A stretch of 21,208 bases of DNA. Origin: an uncultured Clostridium sp. GTDB taxonomy: Bacteria > Bacillota > Clostridia > Lachnospirales > Lachnospiraceae. The stretch is from NCBI GenBank assembly GCA_902464345.1, contig CABQJA010000015.1:1-21208 (forward strand), read 5' to 3'. The position numbers were made by a program, and so were the translations under genes. The notes under the pieces were generated by a model. It had not been told where the DNA came from, searched no databases, and saw only the letters and a list, made by a program, of their open reading frames with translations. Shown in pieces: positions 8,443 to 15,214 of this stretch (position 1 is the first letter of the stretch; every line of letters begins with the position of its first letter).

Positions 8443-9611
8443 TTCTTTTTACCACCAAATCCTTTTTTCTTATGATCTCCGAAGCTGAATCCACCAGAAT
8501 CGGTAGATCTTCTTGCCGTAGAACCGGTTGCAGCATCATACTGCTTCAGTATATCTGTCTGCTCCGCAGTTAACTTATCCGGCACCTGAACAACCAGTGT
8601 TACATAATGATTACCACGGACATTCTTATTCCGCAGTGTCGGTACACCTTTGCCCTTTAATGTAATTCTTGTATCAGTCTGGGTTCCCGGACTGATGTTG
8701 TAGTCCATCGGACCATCTATCGTATTGATCTGAACGGTTCCACCAAGTGCTGCCTGTGTGAATGTAATCGGTTCAGATGAATACAGGTCATATTCCTGTC
8801 TCTGGAACTTCGGATGCTTATCTACCAGTACGGATACCAGTAAATCGCCTCGCTCGCCACCATTGATACCAGGCTCGCCCTTACCTCTGATTCGGATACT
8901 CTGTCCGTTATCAATACCGGCCGGAACTACTACCTGAATCTTCTTCTTACTCTTTACATAACCGGTTCCCGCACAGTGACTGCACTTATAACGGATTACC
9001 TTACCGGTTCCGGAACATTCCGGACAGATGGTTGCACTACGTACCACACCAAACAATGACTGCTGTGTCGTAACTACCTGACCCTTACCGTTACACTTCG
9101 GACATGTCTCCGGACTGTGACCAGGCTGTGCACCGGTACCATGACATACTTCACATTCATCCTTTAAAGGAAGCTCAAGCTCTTTCTGTGTTCCAAATAC
9201 AGCCTCTTCAAACTTCACACGAACGGTTGTCTTGATATTCTGACCTTTCATCGGACCATTGGACTGTCTGCGGCTTGCTCCGCCACCAAACATATCACCG
9301 AAGATATCGCCGAAAATATCGCCCATATCATTCATATCAAATCCAAAGCCGCCATCAAAACCGCCCGGACCTCCGCCCTGCTCAAATGCTGCATGACCAA
9401 ACTGATCATACTTCGCCCGCTTCTCCGGATTACTCAGCACTTCATATGCTTCGGAAGCCTCTTTAAACTTCTCTTCTGCCTCCTTATCGCCTGGATGCAT
9501 ATCCGGATGATACTTCTTTGCCAGAGTACGATAGGCCTTTTTCAGTTCTGCCTCATCGGCTGTCTTGGGTACGCCCAAAACCTCATAATAATCTCTCTTA
9601 CTATCTGCCAT
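8439..9611 (-). CDS. dnaJ: Chaperone protein DnaJ (Hsp40)
   Basis: A 390-residue type I J-protein that delivers unfolded clients to DnaK and stimulates its ATPase. The J domain (1-70) has the H-P-D tripeptide at 35-37. A Gly/Phe-rich linker spans about 74-111. The zinc-binding domain has four C-x2-C-x-G-x-G repeats with cysteines at 153/156, 170/173, 196/199 and 210/213. Two C-terminal client-binding domains follow and the protein ends in a short Lys/Gly-rich tail. The chosen start is the ATG at 9611, preceded by AAGGTGA about six bases away; a GTG nine bases further upstream would overlap that site. dnaJ follows dnaK after a 73-base gap containing a hairpin, and overlaps prmA by four bases. 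Confidence 0.97.
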   Translation of the reverse strand: MADSKRDYYEVLGVPKTADEAELKKAYRTLAKKYHPDMHPGDKEAEEKFKEASEAYEVLSNPEKRAKYDQFGHAAFEQGGGPGGFDGGFGFDMNDMGDIFGDIFGDMFGGGASRRQSNGPMKGQNIKTTVRVKFEEAVFGTQKELELPLKDECEVCHGTGAQPGHSPETCPKCNGKGQVVTTQQSLFGVVRSATICPECSGTGKVIRYKCSHCAGTGYVKSKKKIQVVVPAGIDNGQSIRIRGKGEPGINGGERGDLLVSVLVDKHPKFQRQEYDLYSSEPITFTQAALGGTVQINTIDGPMDYNISPGTQTDTRITLKGKGVPTLRNKNVRGNHYVTLVVQVPDKLTAEQTDILKQYDAATGSTARRSTDSGGFSFGDHKKKGFGGKKK

Positions 9612-9638
9612 CGTTATCACCTTATCACTTATTTAAAT

Positions 9639-9674
9639 TACGCACAGATGTATAATAGCATACATCTGTGCGTA
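9639..9674 (-). other. Intercistronic hairpin between dnaK and dnaJ
   Basis: A perfect 14-base inverted repeat at 9639-9652 and 9661-9674 with an 8-base loop. In the minus-strand mRNA the stem is followed by AAUUUAAAU rather than a U-tract, so it is not a normal intrinsic terminator. It could instead protect the 3' end of a processed hrcA-grpE-dnaK message, be an RNA-processing site, or partly slow transcription into dnaJ. Each would help keep DnaK in excess of DnaJ. The structure is seen directly; the role is inference. Confidence 0.7.
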
Positions 9675-9684
9675 TTCGCAAGTA

Positions 9685-11538
9685 TTAAACTTCAGTGTAA
9701 TCTCCGTCCACTACATCTCCGTCATCGGATGAGTAATTCGGAGTTCCTGTACCAGTACCTGCATTTGCTCCAGGGCCGTTCTGCTCATATAACTTTGAGA
9801 ACAGGTTCTGTGCACTGGTCATCAGCTTTTCCTTGCCAGACTTTAATTCATCAATATCGGAATCAGACAGGTTATCTACATCTGTCTTAGCCAGTACATC
9901 CTTCAAAGCCTGTAAGTCAGCCTGTACCTGTGACTTATCGGAATCAGACAGCTTATCGCCAACCTCATCCAGTGCCTTCTCTGTTTGGAATACCATAGAG
10001 TCTGCATCATTTCTGGCCTCAATGCCTTCCTTACGCTTCTTATCCTGTGCTTCGTATTCAGCAGCTTCCTTTACAGCCTTCTCAATATCATCATCTGACA
10101 TTGAAGTTCCGGATGTAATGGTAATATGCTGCTCGCTTCCGGTACCCAGATCCTTAGCGGATACATTTACAATACCGTTTGCATCAATATCAAATGTAAC
10201 TTCAATCTGTGGAACACCACGTCTTGCAGGTGCGATACCATCCAGACGGAACCGTCCAAGACTCTTGTTATCTCTTGCGAACTGACGCTCACCCTGTACA
10301 ACGTTGATATCTACGGCATCCTGATTATCCTGTGCGGTTGAGAAGATCTGACTCTTCTTTGTAGGAATGGTTGTATTTCTCTCGATCAGGTGTGTTGCAA
10401 TACCACCCATGGTCTCAATAGACAATGTTAATGGGGTTACATCCAACAGAAGGATTTCACCGGCACCGGCATCACCTGCTAACTTACCACCCTGAATAGA
10501 AGCACCGATTGCTACACATTCATCCGGGTTAATACCCTTGAATGGCTCTTTACCGGTTAACTTCTTAACCATATCCTGTACTGCGATGATACGTGTAGAA
10601 CCACCTACCAGCAATACCTTGTCAAGCTCTGCTGCTGTTAAGCCTGCATCCTTTAATGCGGTCTGTACAGGACCTGATGTTCTGTCTACCAGACTTGCTG
10701 TTAACTCATCGAATTTTGCTCTGGTCAGATCCATATCAAAGTGCTTTGGACCATCTGCGGTTGCTGTGATGAATGGCAGGTTGATGTTTGTTGTGGTTGC
10801 TGCTGATAATTCCTTCTTAGCCTTCTCTGCTGCTTCCTTTAATCTCTGCATTGCCATCTTATCGGTTGATAAGTCAACGCCTTCCTTTGCCTTGAACTCA
10901 CTTAACATATAATCTGTAATTACATTATCGAAGTCATCACCACCAAGCTTGTTATCACCGGCTGTTGCAAGTACTTCAATGACACCGTCACCAATTTCAA
11001 TGATAGATACATCGAATGTACCACCACCTAAATCGTATACCATGATCTTCTGCTCATGCTCATTATCAAGACCGTAGGAAAGAGCTGCTGCTGTAGGCTC
11101 GTTGATAATACGCTTTACATCCAGACCTGCAATCTTACCTGCATCCTTGGTTGCCTGACGCTGTGCATCTGAGAAGTAAGCAGGTACTGTAATAACCGCT
11201 TCTGTTACCTTCTCGCCTAAGTAAGCTTCTGCATCTGCCTTCAGCTTCTGAAGAACCATTGCTGAAATCTCCTGTGGAGAATACTTCTTGTCATCAATTG
11301 TTACTTTGTAATCAGTACCCATATGTCTCTTAATAGAAGAAATGGTCTTATCTGCATTGGTAACAGCCTGACGCTTTGCAGGTTCACCAACGACACGCTC
11401 ACCGGTCTTTGTAAATGCTACAACAGATGGTGTTGTTCTTGCACCTTCTGCATTGGTGATAACTACCGGCTTACCACCTTCCATAACTGCTACACATGAA
11501 TTTGTTGTTCCTAAGTCAATACCAATAATCTTTCCCAT
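9685..11538 (-). CDS. dnaK: Chaperone protein DnaK (Hsp70)
   Basis: A 617-residue cytoplasmic Hsp70. The N-terminal ATPase domain opens with G-I-D-L-G-T-T-N-S and contains D-L-G-G-G-T-F-D and the adenosine motif V-G-G-S-T-R-I. The linker D-V-T-P-L-T-L-S leads to the beta-sandwich substrate domain and helical lid. The C-terminus is a Gly/Thr/Asn-rich disordered stretch ending in acidic residues and Y-T-E-V. The length is that of Gram-positive DnaK, which is shorter in the ATPase domain than the Gram-negative type. The ribosome-binding site is a strong GGAGG in the 19-base gap after grpE. Expression is expected from the CIRCE-controlled promoter upstream of hrcA; no separate promoter or second CIRCE is visible here. 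Confidence 0.98.
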   Translation of the reverse strand: MGKIIGIDLGTTNSCVAVMEGGKPVVITNAEGARTTPSVVAFTKTGERVVGEPAKRQAVTNADKTISSIKRHMGTDYKVTIDDKKYSPQEISAMVLQKLKADAEAYLGEKVTEAVITVPAYFSDAQRQATKDAGKIAGLDVKRIINEPTAAALSYGLDNEHEQKIMVYDLGGGTFDVSIIEIGDGVIEVLATAGDNKLGGDDFDNVITDYMLSEFKAKEGVDLSTDKMAMQRLKEAAEKAKKELSAATTTNINLPFITATADGPKHFDMDLTRAKFDELTASLVDRTSGPVQTALKDAGLTAAELDKVLLVGGSTRIIAVQDMVKKLTGKEPFKGINPDECVAIGASIQGGKLAGDAGAGEILLLDVTPLTLSIETMGGIATHLIERNTTIPTKKSQIFSTAQDNQDAVDINVVQGERQFARDNKSLGRFRLDGIAPARRGVPQIEVTFDIDANGIVNVSAKDLGTGSEQHITITSGTSMSDDDIEKAVKEAAEYEAQDKKRKEGIEARNDADSMVFQTEKALDEVGDKLSDSDKSQVQADLQALKDVLAKTDVDNLSDSDIDELKSGKEKLMTSAQNLFSKLYEQNGPGANAGTGTGTPNYSSDDGDVVDGDYTEV

Positions 11539-11557
11539 GTTTATTTACCTCCATATT

Positions 11558-12802
11558 TTAATTTGCAACTTTTACCATACTGTATCGTAATACAGAATCT
11601 TTATACATATAACCCTTCTGCATCTCTTCCGCTACAACATTCTCGCCATATGCATCATCTTCCACATGCATAACCGCATTGTGAAGATCCGGGTTAAATT
11701 CTGTGCCTTCTGCGTTCATCGGCGCTACACCGATGCCTTCCAGAATGGTCATCATTTGCTTATATATTTTATCCACACCCTGTTCAAAGGCTCTGTCTTT
11801 ATCCTCTTCCGGGATGGTCTGGATTGCTCGTTCAAAGTTATCTACCACCGGCAGTAACTTTTCCAGAACTGCTTTTGCACCTACGTCATACATACGGGAT
11901 GCTTCCTTTGCCTCTCTGGCTCTTGCGTTTTCAAACTCAGCCAGAAGACGTTTATATTTGTCCTGTGCTTCCTCAAGCTGCTCCTGAAGCTTCGCTTCTT
12001 TATCAGAAGCTGCCTTGCTCTCCGGTGTTGCTTTCTTAACCGGTTCTTCCTCAGCTTCTGCTGTCTCTGCAGCTTCTGCATCCTGTGGCTTTTCTGCCGC
12101 TTTCTCTTCCGTCTTTGCTTCCTCCTTCGGAGCTTTCTGCTGCTTAGCCTCTTCTTTGGCTTCCGGCTTCTTTGCTTCCGCCTTCGGCTCCTGCTGCTTG
12201 GCTTCTTCCTTGGCCTCCGGTTTCTTTGCTTCCTTTGGCTCTTCCTTCGCCTTCGGTGTTTCCTCTGCCTCCGGTGTTTCTACGGTTGCAGCCGCTTCTC
12301 TTGTGGCCTGTGCAGCAGTGGTTCCTGTTGCAGGCTTCTTATGAGCACCCTTCTTAAATTTCGGACTCTTCTTCGGCATAGACGCCTCTCCGACCGGTTC
12401 CCGCTCGTAGATGTTTCCATCCTCTGTCTTCTTCTCTTCGGCTGTCTCCGGCTGTTCCTTTGCAGTCTCTGCCTTTGGCTTCTCTGGTGCTTTTGCCTTT
12501 GCATCCTCTGTCTTACCGTTCTTCTTTCCGGTATCCGGATTCTTGGCCTTATTTGCATCCGGCTTCTTGCCTTCCTCTTTTTCCTTTGCTATATTCGCTT
12601 TTACACGATCAATGATCTCCTGGGCTTCTACTTCCGCTCTGCGTTCAGCTTCTTCCTTGGCCTTGGCTTCCATTTCTTTCTTCACGGCTTCTTTCTTCCG
12701 TTCTGCTTCCATGACCGCCTTCAGTCTTGCTTCTTCTGCTGCCTCTGCTTCTGCCTGTTCTTTTTCCAGTTTCTGAAAATATTCTTTTTGAAGTTCATTC
12801 AT
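11558..12802 (-). CDS. grpE: GrpE nucleotide exchange factor with a long low-complexity N-terminal extension
   Basis: A 414-residue protein, about twice the usual GrpE length of roughly 180-220. Only the last 150 residues or so (from about 266) are the recognised GrpE domain, with the coiled-coil L-L-A-E-F-E-N-A-R-A-R and the C-terminal beta-domain motif P-D-L-H-N-A-V. This domain releases ADP from DnaK. The preceding 265 residues comprise a charged probable helix (1-75), a Lys/Pro/Ala/Glu-rich stretch, a less biased island at about 128-160 with Y-E-R-E-P-V and basic K-K-S-P-K-F-K-K, and another Ala/Glu/Lys/Pro-rich stretch with two 18-residue repeats (191-226). The reading frame is continuous into the GrpE domain, and no strong internal start was found. 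The upstream AAGGAG is about 11 bases from the ATG. The extension's function is unknown. Confidence 0.93.
   Translation of the reverse strand: MNELQKEYFQKLEKEQAEAEAAEEARLKAVMEAERKKEAVKKEMEAKAKEEAERRAEVEAQEIIDRVKANIAKEKEEGKKPDANKAKNPDTGKKNGKTEDAKAKAPEKPKAETAKEQPETAEEKKTEDGNIYEREPVGEASMPKKSPKFKKGAHKKPATGTTAAQATREAAATVETPEAEETPKAKEEPKEAKKPEAKEEAKQQEPKAEAKKPEAKEEAKQQKAPKEEAKTEEKAAEKPQDAEAAETAEAEEEPVKKATPESKAASDKEAKLQEQLEEAQDKYKRLLAEFENARAREAKEASRMYDVGAKAVLEKLLPVVDNFERAIQTIPEEDKDRAFEQGVDKIYKQMMTILEGIGVAPMNAEGTEFNPDLHNAVMHVEDDAYGENVVAEEMQKGYMYKDSVLRYSMVKVAN
12125..12232 (-). repeat. Two 54-bp in-frame tandem repeats within grpE
   Basis: Codons for residues 191-208 and 209-226 of GrpE encode two copies of an 18-residue unit that share E-A-K-K-P-E-A-K-E-E-A-K-Q-Q and diverge in the last four residues. 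The DNA copies are similar but carry synonymous differences, for example AAG/AAA and GAG/GAA choices. The duplication is therefore not brand new and seems to be kept at the protein level. Confidence 0.75.
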
Positions 12803-12824
12803 TCAGTGACTCATCTCCTTGCTT

Positions 12825-13868
12825 TTACGTTTCTTTCTTATTAAATATCTCGTCCAGCTCAACTGTCAGCTCCTTCAGCGTGCTCACCACTTTCTTATAG
12901 TCCATACGCTTCGGTCCGATGATACCGATCGTACCCTTCGCACCTTCCTGTAATTCATAGGTAGCGGTTACCACACTTAAGTCTTTCATATTCTGTACCG
13001 GAGTTTCATCTCCGATGTACACCTGAATACCTTTTTCATCATTGCTTAAGGTCTCATCTGCCAGCTTATTTAACATCTTCTTCTCTTCAAAGGCGTCTAA
13101 CAGTACACTGGTCTTTTCTGCATCTCCGATCTCCGGATACTTCAGAATGTTCGTTGCTCCACTCGTATAGATCTGTCGTTCATCTGCTTCCCGAACAGCT
13201 TCTACTACTCCGTTTAATACTCTGTCCAGCACATCGGCATATATTCCTGCCTGAACCTTCATCGTCTGTATCATTTCAATATTAATATCGGAAAGTGAAG
13301 CACCCTGCAAGAAGGAATTCATCAGAATACTCAGTTTCAAAATCTCATCATTCCCAAGTGGCTCTTCTACTTCTATCAGCTGATTCTTGATCACATTGCC
13401 GTCTACCACAATGACTGCCAGAATGTGCTGGTCATCAACCATTGTCAGCTGCAGGAATTTCACCCGGATCTGCTGATTCTGCGGTGCGGTGATCATGGCT
13501 GCATAATTCGTATTATATGCCAGTACCTTCGCTACCTGCTTCAGCATGACTTCCATGCGATCCACCCGCTCCAGAAGTCCTTCCCGTTCCTGCCGCATCT
13601 CTGCTACCTCAGTATCCCGCTCCTGCATTAGCTGGTCTACATAGACCCGGTAACCTGCATCCGTCGGAATCCGTCCGGCAGAAGTATGTGGCTGTTCGAT
13701 GTATCCGCTTTCCTCCAAATCTGCCATCTCATTTCTGATCGTAGCAGAGCTTAGGTTCAAATCCGTATATTTTGAAATTGTACGAGAACCAACCGGTTCG
13801 CCTGTTTCCAAGTAGTTAGCAACAATCGCCTGAAGAATCTTCATCTTTCGCTCGCTTAACTGCTCCAT
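12825..13868 (-). CDS. hrcA: Heat-inducible transcription repressor HrcA
   Basis: A 347-residue repressor of class I heat-shock genes that binds the CIRCE operator as a dimer. The N-terminal winged-helix domain includes L-S-E-R-K-M-K-I-L-Q-A-I-V, S-R-T-I-S-K and S-S-A-T-I-R-N-E-M-A-D-L-E, followed by the H-T-S-A-G-R-I-P-T motif. The rest is the GAF-like and inserted dimerisation regions, ending in a region with G-P-K-R-M-D-Y. The start is the ATG at 13868 with AAAGGGTGA just upstream. A longer GTG-initiated frame from 13925 would begin inside the CIRCE element and is unlikely. HrcA activity in other bacteria depends on GroEL; no groEL gene is in this window. Confidence 0.96.
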   Translation of the reverse strand: MEQLSERKMKILQAIVANYLETGEPVGSRTISKYTDLNLSSATIRNEMADLEESGYIEQPHTSAGRIPTDAGYRVYVDQLMQERDTEVAEMRQEREGLLERVDRMEVMLKQVAKVLAYNTNYAAMITAPQNQQIRVKFLQLTMVDDQHILAVIVVDGNVIKNQLIEVEEPLGNDEILKLSILMNSFLQGASLSDINIEMIQTMKVQAGIYADVLDRVLNGVVEAVREADERQIYTSGATNILKYPEIGDAEKTSVLLDAFEEKKMLNKLADETLSNDEKGIQVYIGDETPVQNMKDLSVVTATYELQEGAKGTIGIIGPKRMDYKKVVSTLKELTVELDEIFNKKET

Positions 13869-13918
13869 GCAATCACCCTTTCCTCGAAAACAATTCTTCG
13901 TCAACCTTTCTTGGATTA

Positions 13919-13945
13919 TTAGCACTCATTTATTCCGAGTGCTAA
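13919..13945 (-). promoter_or_regulatory. CIRCE operator (HrcA binding site)
   Basis: A perfect match to the CIRCE inverted repeat TTAGCACTC-N9-GAGTGCTAA. The arms are at 13919-13927 and 13937-13945. It lies 50 bases upstream of the hrcA start and directly after the predicted transcription start, so HrcA bound here would block initiation; as part of the mRNA leader it could also form a stem. This shows that the hrcA-grpE-dnaK-dnaJ cluster autoregulates. Confidence 0.98.
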
Positions 13946-13956
13946 CATCTAGGTAT

Positions 13957-13985
13957 AACTTAACACTACCCTTAACCTTTGTCAA
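13957..13985 (-). promoter_or_regulatory. Sigma-A promoter of the hrcA-dnaK operon
   Basis: On the minus strand there is a perfect -35 box TTGACA (13980-13985). After a 17-base spacer comes TAAGTT (13957-13962), preceded by TG one base away, so it has an extended -10 character. An A/T tract at 13991-14005 just upstream of the -35 resembles an UP element. The predicted start lies about 5 bases upstream of CIRCE. The -10 hexamer matches the consensus poorly (3 of 6), which the TG and the A-tract may offset. Confidence 0.75.
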
Positions 13986-14016
13986 GGGCATTTTTAATTT
14001 TTTTTACTTATCTATA

Positions 14017-15171
14017 TCATGATTCATCCAGCAGGAAATCCGCCATTACAGAATTGCTTACATCGATTCCGAGTTCCGTAAGCATCAGCCGGTCCCGCTC
14101 CGTCTTTAACAATCCCTGCTCCGTATAAGAACGGATCACCAATCCATATACCTGCTCCATCGGCACTCCGAATCGCCGTTCAAACTCCGAAACAGAAACA
14201 CCCGCCATCAGGCGCAGTCCCAGAAACATATATTCCTCCATCTGATTCTTTTTCGTCACAGCTATGACGCCCTTCCGGTTCTCCGTAATCATCCCCTGCT
14301 TACAGTTCGTGATATATTCTCCCATATCCGAAGAATTGGAAAACCGCATTCCATTCCAATAAGAAGCGGCTCCCAGGCCCAGCCCCAGATACGTACCACC
14401 GGTCCAGTATACCTGATTGTGCCTGCAGGCATACCCCGCCTTTGCATAATTCGATATTTCATACCGCTCATATCCGGCACTCTGCAGACATTTCTTCGTA
14501 TAATGATACATGATCCGCTCTGCCTGTTCGGAAGGCAGTGCCTTCTCGATCTCCTCATTCTCCCAGAAATCGGTCCCTTCCTCCAGAATCAGACTGTACG
14601 AAGAGATATGCTCCGGCTGCAGCTTCAGAATCCGTTCCAGCGTTCTTCCGTAAGAGATCAATGTCTGCCCCGGCAACGCCGACATAATGTCAATATTAAT
14701 ATTTGTAAATCCGACTTCTCTTGCCAGATAATAGTTTGCCAGAAACTGCTCATAATTATGAATCCGGCCGATGGTTTTTAATTCCTGCTCCACCGTACTC
14801 TGCAGCCCAATGCTCAGACGGTTGATCCCAAGTGCATGATAGCACAGAAGCTTCTCCCGGCTTAAGGTTCCCGGATTCGCCTCGATCGTGATCTCCGCAT
14901 CCGGATCGACCCTCCAGACAGAATAAAGCTCATGGAACAATCGTTCCACAAGCTCTTCCTCCAACAGGGACGGCGTACCGCCTCCCAGAAATATAGTCTT
15001 CACCTGATAATCCTCTGCCACTTCCCGATATGCATGAAGCTCCCGGATCATTGCGTCCACATACTCCGCCTGACGGGACAGACTGCATCCCGGAAAGGAC
15101 AGAAAATCACAGTAGTGACATTTTTTCACGCAAAAAGGAATATGAAAATACAGACTGACCGGTTGTCTCAT
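14017..15171 (-). CDS. hemW: HemW, radical-SAM heme chaperone (formerly oxygen-independent coproporphyrinogen oxidase-like)
   Basis: A 384-residue radical-SAM protein. The motif C14-x3-C18-x2-C21 is followed by D-F rather than a further cysteine, which points to HemW rather than HemN. F-L-G-G-G-T-P-S-L-L at 61-70 is the SAM-binding glycine motif, and C-R-H-N-Q-V-Y-W matches the family's H-N-x-x-Y-W signature. HemW proteins bind heme and are proposed to insert it into acceptor proteins; they lack coproporphyrinogen oxidase activity. The chosen ATG at 15171 has GGAGG six bases upstream. A GTG at 15222, inside the end of lepA, would add 17 basic residues and lacks support. It lies 43 bases after lepA, and no terminator separates it from the hrcA promoter. 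Confidence 0.93.
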   Translation of the reverse strand: MRQPVSLYFHIPFCVKKCHYCDFLSFPGCSLSRQAEYVDAMIRELHAYREVAEDYQVKTIFLGGGTPSLLEEELVERLFHELYSVWRVDPDAEITIEANPGTLSREKLLCYHALGINRLSIGLQSTVEQELKTIGRIHNYEQFLANYYLAREVGFTNINIDIMSALPGQTLISYGRTLERILKLQPEHISSYSLILEEGTDFWENEEIEKALPSEQAERIMYHYTKKCLQSAGYERYEISNYAKAGYACRHNQVYWTGGTYLGLGLGAASYWNGMRFSNSSDMGEYITNCKQGMITENRKGVIAVTKKNQMEEYMFLGLRLMAGVSVSEFERRFGVPMEQVYGLVIRSYTEQGLLKTERDRLMLTELGIDVSNSVMADFLLDES

Positions 15172-15214
15172 CCTTCTCCTCCTTTGCTCCCTTCCTGCGT
15201 GTTTCTTTTCTATC

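Noticed and set aside
12015..12844. Long open frames on the plus strand opposite grpE, rich in Ser, Phe, Leu and Cys
   Set aside because: They are antisense to the Ala/Glu/Lys-rich GrpE extension, whose codon bias leaves few stops on the other strand. They have no good ribosome-binding sites and no family resemblance.
13869..13925. N-terminally extended HrcA from a GTG at 13925
   Set aside because: It would start inside the CIRCE operator and lacks a ribosome-binding site; the ATG at 13868 has a good one and matches the family's start.
13963..14006. Hairpin CCCTTAAC/GTCAAGGG followed by T-runs, like a plus-strand terminator
   Set aside because: No plus-strand gene lies upstream to be terminated, and the bases are better explained as the -35 box and UP-like A-tract of the minus-strand hrcA promoter.
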